A stretch of 64,000 nucleotides of DNA from Roseovarius faecimaris (GTDB taxonomy: Bacteria > Pseudomonadota > Alphaproteobacteria > Rhodobacterales > Rhodobacteraceae), in NCBI RefSeq assembly GCF_009762325.1, contig NZ_CP034348.1:3540501-3604500 (forward strand). Direction: 5' to 3'. The notes beneath the pieces are model-generated. The model was not told the DNA's origin, ran no database searches, and worked only from the letters and a program-made list of their open reading frames with translations. This document shows, piece by piece, positions 25,384-32,934 of the stretch (the stretch's first letter is position 1; the number at the start of each line of letters is the position of its first letter). A program made the position numbers and the translations under genes.

Positions 25384-26520
25384 ATGACCGACCTCGCCCA
25401 GATGCGCCAGACCCTGCAAGAGCTGGCCGCCCTGCCCCCTGACGCGCCCTTTGGCCTGCCCGGTATCTTCTACACCTCGCCCGAATTCTTCGAGTGGGAA
25501 TGCCAGACGCTCCTGCGCCGCGGCTGGTATTGCCTCGGGCGCGCCGACGAGGTGCCACAGGCGGGCGACTATTTCACCGTGCAATTGCTGAACGAACCGC
25601 TGATCGTGGTGCGCGGCGGCGATGGCGAGATTCGCGTGCTCTCCAATGTCTGTCGCCACCGTGGCATGCCTCTGGCCGAAGGCTCGGGCAACGCCAACCG
25701 CTTTGTCTGCTCCTACCACGCCTGGGCCTATGGCCATGACGGGGCCTTGCTGCGCGCCGCGCGGATGAAAAACGAAGGCTTCGATCAGAAAAACTGCAAG
25801 CTGCCCAGTTTCCCTGTGCAGCTCTGGCGCGGCTTTATCTATACGTCTCTCGATCCCGCTGCGGCCCCCTTTGGCCCAGACACGAAAGCGCTGGACGATA
25901 TGGTCTCGCCCTATGAGCCCGACAATTTCCGTCATGTCTACACCGGGACCGAAACCTGGAAATGCAACTGGAAATGCCTCGTCGAGAATTTCATGGAAGG
26001 CTATCACCTGTCGGTCGTGCACCCGCAGACGCTGCATGGCTACACGCCCACGGGGCTGGCCAGGAAATCCGTCTCCGGCCCGGGCTTCACCAGCTATTGC
26101 GCCAATTATCCGCAGGATATCCCCTCGCGTGGGGCCGGTGCTCCGGGGCTGAGCGCAGAGCAGCGCCAGCGCTCCAGCCTTTTCGCCCGCTTTCCCAACC
26201 AGGTGGCCAGCCAGGCGGCGACCCTTCTGGTGTCGCTGTCGATCTTCCCGCGCAAGGTGGACGAGATCGAGGTGCGCTGGACCATGTCGGTCTATGGCGA
26301 TGAACTGGACGGCGACACGATTGATCAGCGCATTGCCCTCTGGAACGAGGTCAACCGCGAGGACCGGGAAAAACTGGAATGGATGCAGGTGGGACTCGCC
26401 TCGTCGCACGCAGGCTCCGGGCCTCTGGCAGGAGAGGATTACGAAGGCACGGTGCGCGACTTCCTTTTGTGGCTCGCCCATATGGATCAGGACGCAGGCG
26501 TCCAGCTCAGCATCGCCTGA
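25384..26520 (+). CDS. Rieske non-heme iron oxygenase, large subunit (second)
   Basis: A 378-residue paralogue of the first Rieske protein. The Rieske ligands are Cys90-x-His92 (CRHR) and Cys109-x2-His112 (CSYH). The iron-site region is ENFMEGYHLSVVH. It shares the N-terminal pattern with the first enzyme (EWECQTLLRRGWYCLGRADEV against the corresponding segment), but they are clearly diverged. Two alpha-type subunits around a DUF1028 gene suggest successive oxidations of one compound, or one active and one accessory subunit. Terminal gene of the unit; a 326-base gap follows. Confidence 0.88.
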   Translation: MTDLAQMRQTLQELAALPPDAPFGLPGIFYTSPEFFEWECQTLLRRGWYCLGRADEVPQAGDYFTVQLLNEPLIVVRGGDGEIRVLSNVCRHRGMPLAEGSGNANRFVCSYHAWAYGHDGALLRAARMKNEGFDQKNCKLPSFPVQLWRGFIYTSLDPAAAPFGPDTKALDDMVSPYEPDNFRHVYTGTETWKCNWKCLVENFMEGYHLSVVHPQTLHGYTPTGLARKSVSGPGFTSYCANYPQDIPSRGAGAPGLSAEQRQRSSLFARFPNQVASQAATLLVSLSIFPRKVDEIEVRWTMSVYGDELDGDTIDQRIALWNEVNREDREKLEWMQVGLASSHAGSGPLAGEDYEGTVRDFLLWLAHMDQDAGVQLSIA

Positions 26521-26846
26521 CCGGTCCTGATCAAATGCGGACATTCAGGAGTTGCGCGGCGAAATCTGGTACAGAGCCCATTTCACAAGATGCTGCGGAA
26601 TGCTCGAAGGGCGGCGAGGCGTGCTTCGCGGACATTGCCGTGCATGGTACCGTCCCAATCAGCCCATTCGCTTTGAGGCTGGTGGCTGAGACGAACGGTG
26701 CGTAGTCCCACCGTTCGTGCCCGCGGCCCAGCCTCTCCACAGCAGCCTATGATGGTCAGCGCAGCTTCGCTCCCTGTCGAGGATGCCTTTTACCGATAAA
26801 AAAGACCGAAACAGGCATAATAAGCCCTAAGGACCGCGGAGTTATT
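26521..26846. other. 326-base intergenic region
   Basis: It lies between two convergent genes. GC is lower than upstream. No gene, repeat or clear terminator was found; it marks the left border of the lower-GC block 26.8-31.5 kb. Confidence 0.4.
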
Positions 26847-29186
26847 TCAATCCTTCTCTTTGACAATTTGGATTGTCCTGGTCGGGAAGGCGAAGCTCAC
26901 TCCAACCTGCCGGGCTAGATCGACGATGTCGGCGACAAGGGCAGAGCGCACCGCCACCTGATCGTCGTAATTGGATACGAATACAAAACACCGGCACTCG
27001 ATCGCAATGGCGGAATCACCAAAATCCTTAAGCCCTACATAGCAGTCTTTGGCATCAGCGCTCGGTTGCCGCAAAATCAGAGCGCGCAGTTCTTCGATGA
27101 ACTGATCCAAGAGTCGGCGCGGTGTGTCGTAAGTCAGACGAATGGAAAGGTCGATGCGGCGGCGCGCGCGAAGTCCCCAGTTCACGATGACCTGATCGCT
27201 CAATTTTGCGTTCGGGATAATCATCACAGTGTCGTCGAGCCGCTTCAGCCGTGTGGATCGTATACCAACTGTCTCGACCGTTGCGAGTTGACCGTGTGTT
27301 TCGATCAGATCGCCACGCCGGAAGGGCCGGTCGGTGAGGAGAAGCATGCCGCCGAGTACGTTCGACACCGTCTCGCGTGCTGCAAATGCCAGGGCGAGAC
27401 CGCCAACACCCAAACCCGCCAGAACGCCCTCGTAAGGAAGATCGACGATTTCTGCGAGCAGAAGCAGACCTACCATAAGCAAGGCTAACTTGATGATGCC
27501 GATCACCATGGCGGTCACGATCTCATCGGCATAACTCACGGTAGACGCCGCTCTGCGCTGAAAGAAGGTTCCTATCATCCCGGTCGCGAGGACTGCGAAC
27601 CAAGTCGCGCCTACGACCGCCGTTGCGGAGACGAGGGTGTGCAGCGCAGCGAGCGGTGTTTCAATAATCCCGATTATGCTGAAGCCCCAAACAAGGATCA
27701 GACTGCCGAGGGTCAGCCTTGCCGCCTGAACCAACCCTTTGCTTTCAAGTGTAGGTGCATCGGCTGCGTCACCGTCGGATGCGGCCCGTGCCTTTGGTGA
27801 CAGGAGACCGAGAAGTGCAACCAAAACAGCGGCCACTAAAACCATCACCAGGATCGAAAGCCATTGCCAGTTTTCTATCACCACAGCGCGTTTGAGTAGA
27901 GCTGGGGACGTATCCCGGATATGCTCTCGCAGAGAGAAGAACTGTGTTAATGGTTGGTTCGGCGGTATGCCTTCGGCCATTGGAAGGCTTTGCATGGCCG
28001 AATAGAGCGCCGGTAAGTTGCGTAGTGTTTCTGCATCAAAAGCCCATCGGTCGGGCGCATCTTCGTCCTCCGTCGGCATGCGTGCGATCACAATGTCCCC
28101 AACAGGATGCGCATAGTGGATATAGGGCGTCGTCCGATTTGGATTGTTGGGAATCTCCTGAAGGAAGACAAAACCGGCGCGGTCGAGAACGTTCTTCAGA
28201 TAGTCCGCCAACAATGGTCCTTCGGCACTGTGCAGGTGGTCGGGCAGCATTGAAAGGTCCAGCGTCGACAAAACCGCTTTCCGCCCCGCCCCGTCCCAAT
28301 CTTGAATACCAAACAGGAACCGTTGCATGACGCCGCGCGGGGAATTTGCCATGGCTGTCTTGGCTGCAGCCACGTTGGGCTCACCAAGTGCGTTGAGATA
28401 GCGCCTGAGGGCGGCTGAAAGAGTTTCCGCGTCTTCTACAAGTAGTCGCCAGCCGCCATCATTTGCTCGGACGAACTGCAAATCATAGGACGCCTCGGTG
28501 CCATTGAGCGCAATTGTGAATGTGGCGGTATCTGCTTCGGGACGCGGTGGCGCGTCATAAACCCGGAAGGTCGACAGATCGATAATGTCCCACAGCAGAG
28601 CTTGGCGATGACGCAGAGTATTCGCCGCCGCCTCACCGCCTTCGAACTCGAGAAGCGTTCGAGCAAAGCGCAGAGCGTCCACATCTCCGCCAAGCAGAAA
28701 ATCATTGACTGACGCGACAATCGATTGGAGCGTCTCTCGCGGGGACGCGTCCCCAGCGATCAATCGCTTTCCTGCGCCGTCTGATCTGCGTCCGTTCCAC
28801 CACTCTCCAGTGTCGAAGCGTCCCGTGAAACTCTCGCCATCGTCCGAGATTGCGAAGATTAGTTGCCCACTGACCTGATCCTCAAACCAACGCCCACGCA
28901 AGACTTGCCCATTGACCTCCCCCTCAATACGACCACTGCCAGGCTCATAAGTGCCGGTGACGGAGCTGCCTTCCTGCCGGAACTCCACTACCGCCGCCCC
29001 GTCGCGCCAGAACGTGTCCCATCGACCCGACCAGTCGGGAGACGACTGTGCAAGGACGGCGCTCACAGTTATCGGCACAAAGAGGCCCGCAAGAAGCAGA
29101 TTGCATAAAAGGCGCAGGGACTTCTCTGGGTTTGCCGAGTTGCCCGACCCATTCGCAAAGAACAAAATAGCGAGAAAACGAAGCAT
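26847..29186 (-). CDS. mechanosensitive ion channel, MscS family, with large periplasmic domain
   Basis: A 779-residue protein. A signal or first helix (about residues 25-45) is followed by a periplasmic region of about 400 residues. This begins with a small beta domain of the kind DWSGRWDTFWRDGAAVVEF and continues helical. Then come several membrane helices (about 430-600) and a C-terminal MscS core with the pore-lining AGLGVGGLALAFAARE and the beta domain (FRRGDLIETHG, RSTRLKRLDDTVMIIPNAKL). It probably relieves osmotic stress in the inner membrane. GC and codon use are lower than in flanking genes, as in its two downstream neighbours, hinting at transfer as a block. Confidence 0.85.
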   Translation of the reverse strand: MLRFLAILFFANGSGNSANPEKSLRLLCNLLLAGLFVPITVSAVLAQSSPDWSGRWDTFWRDGAAVVEFRQEGSSVTGTYEPGSGRIEGEVNGQVLRGRWFEDQVSGQLIFAISDDGESFTGRFDTGEWWNGRRSDGAGKRLIAGDASPRETLQSIVASVNDFLLGGDVDALRFARTLLEFEGGEAAANTLRHRQALLWDIIDLSTFRVYDAPPRPEADTATFTIALNGTEASYDLQFVRANDGGWRLLVEDAETLSAALRRYLNALGEPNVAAAKTAMANSPRGVMQRFLFGIQDWDGAGRKAVLSTLDLSMLPDHLHSAEGPLLADYLKNVLDRAGFVFLQEIPNNPNRTTPYIHYAHPVGDIVIARMPTEDEDAPDRWAFDAETLRNLPALYSAMQSLPMAEGIPPNQPLTQFFSLREHIRDTSPALLKRAVVIENWQWLSILVMVLVAAVLVALLGLLSPKARAASDGDAADAPTLESKGLVQAARLTLGSLILVWGFSIIGIIETPLAALHTLVSATAVVGATWFAVLATGMIGTFFQRRAASTVSYADEIVTAMVIGIIKLALLMVGLLLLAEIVDLPYEGVLAGLGVGGLALAFAARETVSNVLGGMLLLTDRPFRRGDLIETHGQLATVETVGIRSTRLKRLDDTVMIIPNAKLSDQVIVNWGLRARRRIDLSIRLTYDTPRRLLDQFIEELRALILRQPSADAKDCYVGLKDFGDSAIAIECRCFVFVSNYDDQVAVRSALVADIVDLARQVGVSFAFPTRTIQIVKEKD

Positions 29187-29400
29187 GCGTGTCCTAGTTG
29201 GGAATTGGGCCAGGTTGATTTAAGTGTTACAAGGGAAGTGGCGCGAATAAAAGGCCGCTCAAGCGTTGGGCTGTCGGGCTGCATGCCGGTAACGCCTTGT
29301 GGAGGAAACTGCAGTCTTTCCGACTGACAATCTCCACCGCAGGACTTCCACTTTCAGTGCTGCGCTGAACCGATCGAGCCGCACGCACAATCGAAATAGA

Positions 29401-29712
29401 TCAATTTGCGGCTGCCTTAAGCGTTTCCATCACCTCCGCACATTCAGCAGCTCCACCGACGACTGAAGTGCCTTCGGGCAGCCCGTCGGTGCCAGCCAGT
29501 TCCTGCGCGGCACGCATGAGAAGCTGATCGACCTGTTCGGCCGTGACGAGGCCCTCGGCCTGCGCTGCCTGCACCGTCGAGCAGATGCCAGCGCTTAGGC
29601 CGGTGCCGATCCCGATCCCTGCAGCCGTGCCTCCGATTAGCGATCCTCCGACGACCGCACCACCTACCCCACCGACAACCAGTCCGATGAGTCCAACGAT
29701 TACCTTGTTCAT
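29401..29712 (-). CDS. small glycine-zipper membrane protein
   Basis: A 103-residue protein. Residues about 3-42 are a glycine-rich hydrophobic stretch (VIVGLIGLVVGGVGGAVVGG and beyond) of the glycine-zipper kind. The rest is a small soluble tail (LVTAEQVDQLLMRAAQEL) with two cysteines. The start MNKVIVGLIG at 29712 has AGAAGGAAG upstream on its strand, a good ribosome site; longer forms to 29880 are unlikely. The function is unknown; such proteins often sit in the envelope. A hairpin separates it from the SH3 gene upstream. Confidence 0.65.
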   Translation of the reverse strand: MNKVIVGLIGLVVGGVGGAVVGGSLIGGTAAGIGIGTGLSAGICSTVQAAQAEGLVTAEQVDQLLMRAAQELAGTDGLPEGTSVVGGAAECAEVMETLKAAAN

Positions 29713-29748
29713 AGAGTTCTTCCTTCTGTTTGAGGATTGATAGAATGA

Positions 29749-29782
29749 ACGGCCCGCGACGCATGAACACGCGACGGGCCGT
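29749..29782 (-). terminator. hairpin terminator after the SH3-domain gene
   Basis: Perfect 8-bp outer arms ACGGCCCG and CGGGCCGT enclose an 18-base loop, 15 bases beyond the stop of the gene at 29798-30943. On the minus strand it is followed by TCATTCTATC. It may also leave the glycine-zipper gene with its own promoter. Confidence 0.5.
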
Positions 29783-29797
29783 GTCTTAGAGAACTGT

Positions 29798-30943
29798 TCA
29801 GTTCCGCATCGACATCGGACGCGTGGTCGAGCCGTCACTGTAGGCGATGCACTGCCAGGGTGCGCGCTGCGGACCAACACCCACCATCACTTCAGTGCCT
29901 GCCTGCGAGAAGCTGGAGCTGAGCAGAACAACATCTGGGTTGTTCGTCTCGACAGTCACAGCCCGCAGACACGCCTGCTCGGCCGACGACACGTTCTGGG
30001 TCGGGGTCGGTGTAGAATCTGTCGCCGCGCTCAGGTAGCGGCCCGCGACCCAACCACGTTCGCGCATGTCCGTTATCATCTCGATCTCGCACCAACGTGT
30101 AGTGCCGCCGCTTTGGCAACCTATCACGCGGACCGGATCGTCATTGGCCAACGCGCCCACTATGGAGTTCCCAGTGCCGGGCCCACTGCGAACATTCAGA
30201 ACATCGCCCGAAGGCACGCCGACAACACGCATCACGTTACCGGCATTTACGGCAGGGCGCGTGGATGCCGACGGCGCGGCGGCCTCGCGCAGGTACTGGC
30301 TTGCAGCCCAGCCCGTCGCGCCTCCACCCACCTGGGCGATCTGGCACCAGACCCGGCCTTCGTTGCGGCGGCAGCCGCGGTTTTGCACGACGGTGCCGTT
30401 CATCAGCCCCATCACCAACCGCGCACTGGTCGACGGCGCGGCGCGCACGTTTAGGCTTTGCGACACACCGAAGACCTCCCAGAAGTCAGGGCCACCGGAC
30501 AAGCCGTCAGCGAAATCCTGACGCGGTGCCGCATCCCCAATGCTGACGTTTAGCGTGTAGTTGGTGCTCTCGTTGCGGCGGGCCGCGTTCCGATTAATGA
30601 AGACCTGTATCCGGTAGTCGCCGTTTTCTGGCAGAACGCCCTCGTAGCGCAAACCATTCGTCGCCGCGATGTACATCGCAGCGCTTTCGCCAGGACGATC
30701 TCCCGGAGCAAAGATGTTGAAATAGGTCGACGGGTTCGACGGGACCAACTCGACAACCATGCGTTGTCCGGCGCTTGCACCAAGCAGGTATTCGACCGAC
30801 TGATAGCCTGTAAGGCTGTCCCTAATGGTCGTTCCACTCTGTCCCGCCGGAAATTGAACCCTATTTACAACTGCCTCCTGAGCCGTCGCTATCTGTGTAA
30901 AGAAGAGAGCTGCCATGCATGCAAGAAACTGGAATATCTTCAT
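29798..30943 (-). CDS. secreted protein with two bacterial SH3 domains
   Basis: A 381-residue protein with signal peptide MKIFQFLACMAALFFTQIAT (cut near residue 21). An N-terminal beta domain (about 25-125) resembles pre-peptidase C-terminal type folds (VVELVPSNPSTYFN). Two SH3b domains are recognised by LNVRAAPSTSARLV and LNVRSGPGTGNSIVG, each followed by a WCQI or WCEI and GW motif. The last 60 residues carry two cysteines. SH3b domains usually bind cell-wall peptides, so a periplasmic wall-associated role is likely. Its lower GC matches the MscS and glycine-zipper genes. Confidence 0.75.
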   Translation of the reverse strand: MKIFQFLACMAALFFTQIATAQEAVVNRVQFPAGQSGTTIRDSLTGYQSVEYLLGASAGQRMVVELVPSNPSTYFNIFAPGDRPGESAAMYIAATNGLRYEGVLPENGDYRIQVFINRNAARRNESTNYTLNVSIGDAAPRQDFADGLSGGPDFWEVFGVSQSLNVRAAPSTSARLVMGLMNGTVVQNRGCRRNEGRVWCQIAQVGGGATGWAASQYLREAAAPSASTRPAVNAGNVMRVVGVPSGDVLNVRSGPGTGNSIVGALANDDPVRVIGCQSGGTTRWCEIEMITDMRERGWVAGRYLSAATDSTPTPTQNVSSAEQACLRAVTVETNNPDVVLLSSSFSQAGTEVMVGVGPQRAPWQCIAYSDGSTTRPMSMRN

Positions 30944-31517
30944 TTTTTCCCTCCCATTTCGCGCGCTGCATGTTTGTCCCCCAGCGCTTATGAAAATTTT
31001 CGTCCATACGCTGTGGGTGTAGGTCTGGCAGGGGGGCTGTCAAGTCTCGCCTCATGTTTCGCACGTGGGCACAGCCTGCCGTACGAGGATACAGCTGGAA
31101 GAGACCCTTATCATCTCGGTCTGTATATCTGACGTCGGCAGAGTTTCTGATGTAAGGTCCTAATGGAGCTCCGCGTTGGGCTCAACTCGGTCTCTGGCTG
31201 TTCCCATTGAGCATCTCACGGTCGGACGGCGGCTCTCGGATATAGCTTGTGTTCGCTTTGCACTGGAGCAAATGCCACATTTTCGTTCCATGTAATTCTT
31301 GCGGATGTCGCGAATCGTGGATACCAGCCATTCGCGCAGAAAGGACGAACGGCGGGAAGGTCCGCCTAGCAGTCGTTGCCAGCGAAGTTTCGGTGGTCCG
31401 GTGTTTGGATCAAGCCGGACATGTGCGGCGTCAACACATACATTCGGCTAAAGGCCATTCGGCTAAAGGCGTGAAGCATCTGATGGTGCGATGGTCAATC
31501 TCATATAGCATTCAAAA
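30944..31517. other. 574-base intergenic region with a 15-bp tandem duplication
   Basis: No supported gene. Contains two exact tandem copies of CATTCGGCTAAAGGC (31441-31455 and 31456-31470). The open frame at 31249-31521 has no ribosome site and no family resemblance. The region looks like decayed sequence at the right border of the lower-GC block. Confidence 0.45.
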
Positions 31518-31940
31518 CTAGTCGTCCGGGGTCACGTTTCCACGCAGTGCCTTCACCTCGCCGCGCGCCTTCTTGGCCTTGAGCCGCCGTTTCTTCGACC
31601 CCAGCGTCGGGCGCGTCGGGATGCGCCGCTTGGGCTTTTCCGTGGCCTTCAGGATCAGCGCCTTCAGCCGCTCGCGCGCGATCTCGCGGTTGCGCGCCTG
31701 GCTGCGGGTCTCGTCACACTGGATCACCAGCGTCCCCTCCTGCGACCAGCGCCGACCCGCAAGCCGCCTCAACCGCCGCTTCACCGGCTCGGGCAGGTTC
31801 GGGCTGCGCGCCGCCTCGAAGCGCAGCTCGACCGCCGAGCTCACCTTGTTCACGTTCTGCCCGCCCGGACCCGAGGCGCGCACGAATTGCTCAGTCAGCT
31901 CCCAGGCCTCAATGGTTATCTGATCGTTAACATGCAGCAT
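31518..31940 (-). CDS. arfB: alternative ribosome-rescue factor / peptidyl-tRNA hydrolase ArfB
   Basis: Hydrolyses peptidyl-tRNA on ribosomes stalled without a stop codon. The 140-residue protein carries the release-factor GGQ motif in RASGPGGQNVNKVSS. Its tail is the basic, lysine/arginine-rich extension (PTLGSKKRRLKAKKARGEVK) that enters the empty mRNA channel. There is no codon-recognition domain, which distinguishes it from RF1/RF2. The start MLHVNDQITIEAW at 31940 fits the family; the upstream extension to 31991 runs through a cluster of GTACAAAA repeats and is probably 5' leader. Confidence 0.93.
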   Translation of the reverse strand: MLHVNDQITIEAWELTEQFVRASGPGGQNVNKVSSAVELRFEAARSPNLPEPVKRRLRRLAGRRWSQEGTLVIQCDETRSQARNREIARERLKALILKATEKPKRRIPTRPTLGSKKRRLKAKKARGEVKALRGNVTPDD

Positions 31941-31953
31941 CGTTCGGTCCGAT

Positions 31954-31995
31954 TGTACAAAATTGGGGGGTATTTTGTACAAAACGTACAAAATT
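31954..31995. promoter_or_regulatory. cluster of GTACAAAA elements upstream of arfB
   Basis: A perfect inverted repeat, GTACAAAAT (31955-31963) and ATTTTGTAC (31972-31980), encloses an 8-base G-rich spacer. A further direct copy, GTACAAAAT (31986-31994), follows. All three lie 15-55 bases upstream of the arfB start in an AT-rich patch. It looks like an operator cluster or promoter element. Confidence 0.45.
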
Positions 31996-31996
31996 C

Positions 31997-32026
31997 AAAA
32001 GGGCCGCCCGGATCTCGGAACGGCCC
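31997..32026 (-). terminator. minus-strand terminator
   Basis: On the minus strand GGGCCG pairs with CGGCCC (inner CCG/CGG pairs add stability), followed by TTTTGAATTTT. It would end transcripts coming from the transporter gene or from the structured region, just before the arfB promoter region. Confidence 0.6.
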
Positions 32027-32095
32027 TCTAGAGTTTAAGGAGGTGGGCCGGTTAGGCGCACCAATTCGGATGGTCTAGGCCACCCAGGGGCTGCC

Positions 32096-32152
32096 CTAGG
32101 TGGTGTCCTCCCGAACTGTTCCGACACCTCGCTCCAAATGCTCTATAGACAC
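32096..32152 (-). CDS. possible 18-residue leader peptide
   Basis: A GTG-initiated frame of 18 codons plus TAG encodes MSIEHLERGVGTVREDTT. A full ribosome site, AAAGGAGG, lies at the ideal distance (complement of 32159-32166). The ribosome site is one arm of a hairpin with the complementary CCTCC at 32185-32194, which would hide it. This arrangement suggests a regulated leader peptide, but no downstream regulated gene is obvious because arfB is over 150 bases further and behind a terminator. Confidence 0.35.
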   Translation of the reverse strand: MSIEHLERGVGTVREDTT

Positions 32153-32154
32153 TG

Positions 32155-32203
32155 GGCACCTCCTTTCGCTTGTTGATCCTGAGCGGAGGTTGCCACAGTT
32201 TTT
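32155..32203 (+). terminator. plus-strand terminator-like hairpin
   Basis: GGCACCTCC (32155-32163) pairs with GGAGGTTGCC (32185-32194) with one bulge, followed after four bases by TTTTT. On the plus strand this is a terminator; on the minus strand the same stem would cover the ribosome site of the short open frame. Confidence 0.45.
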
Positions 32204-32221
32204 GCGTTTGTCAAAACAAAA

Positions 32222-32845
32222 TCATGTGGTCCCGCGGGTGAGTGACCCCACGATGATGCGGAAAGGCACAAGTGCCAGCAAGGCAAGCGCCAGTTTCACC
32301 AGCCAATCCGCCACCGCCAGCGACACCCAGAGCGGCACGGAAGGCCCGGCGCCCAGCAGCGGCAGAACCTCTCCGGCCCAGCTCACATCATTGGCAGGCT
32401 CGATAAAGCTGAGCGAGGCCGAGAAGGCGATCGTGAAGAAAAGCGCCGTATCCACCGAGCTGCCCACCAGCGATGACACCACCGGCGCCCGCCACCATGA
32501 TCCGTCGCGCAGGCGGTTAAACACTGCGATATCAATCAGTTGCGCTGTCAGGAAGGCAAGGCCAGACCCAATCGCGATGCGCCATGTCACCAGCGGGCCG
32601 AACTCTCCGGTGATCTGCGTGCCGACAAAGGAACAGGCCACGCCCACCACAAACCCGGCGAAAACCACCTTCCGCGCCGCCTCACGGCCATAGACACGGT
32701 TCATGATATCCGTGACCAGAAAAGCCAGCGGATAGGTAAACGCGCCCCAGGTCAGCCACTGACCAAACAGGAACTGCACCAGGATATTGGAGGCCACAAC
32801 GATGGCCGCCATGGCAAGAACGCCGGGAAGGATGTTGTTTTTCAT
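32222..32845 (-). CDS. queuosine precursor transporter (YhhQ/VUT family)
   Basis: A 207-residue integral membrane protein with about six helices that imports queuine or preQ precursors for tRNA wobble modification. Family marks are the N-terminal ASNILVQFLFG, the loop TDIMNRVYGREAARKVVFAG, and LIDIAVFNRLRDGSWWRAP. Full length for the family. A ribosome site is not obvious in the 89-base spacer upstream. Its transcript probably runs into the structured region downstream. Confidence 0.9.
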   Translation of the reverse strand: MKNNILPGVLAMAAIVVASNILVQFLFGQWLTWGAFTYPLAFLVTDIMNRVYGREAARKVVFAGFVVGVACSFVGTQITGEFGPLVTWRIAIGSGLAFLTAQLIDIAVFNRLRDGSWWRAPVVSSLVGSSVDTALFFTIAFSASLSFIEPANDVSWAGEVLPLLGAGPSVPLWVSLAVADWLVKLALALLALVPFRIIVGSLTRGTT

Positions 32846-32934
32846 ATGCTTGAGCCGTTTTTTACAAGGGTGCGGTGACTTGCCCCGAGGGGATTGGCCG
32901 CTCCTACAGGCTCAGACCTCGCTTGGCAACCCGC

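Larger units (their letters stand above)
31995..32205. ncRNA. candidate structured RNA region between arfB and the queuosine transporter
   Basis: About 210 bases with many nested stems on both strands, for example CCTAGGG/CCCTGGG around CAGC and GGTGTC/GACACC, all read on the minus strand. Terminator-like hairpins point outwards on each strand (minus 31997-32026, plus 32155-32203). No tRNA, tmRNA tag, SRP or 6S signature was found. It could be the 3' end of the transporter mRNA, an sRNA, or antisense RNAs. The class and strand are undecided. Confidence 0.35.

Noticed and set aside
24637..26544. 635-codon open frame antisense to the DUF1028 and second Rieske genes
   Set aside because: Shadow of two well-supported genes, spanning their junction; no ribosome site or domain.
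31249..31521. 90-codon open frame in the 31-kb gap
   Set aside because: No ribosome site, crosses a 15-bp tandem duplication, and has no recognisable domain.
32000..32203. tmRNA, SRP RNA or 6S RNA at the structured region
   Set aside because: No tag-peptide frame, no tRNA-like T arm with CCA, no SRP GGAA-loop signature and no 6S-like central bubble could be found.
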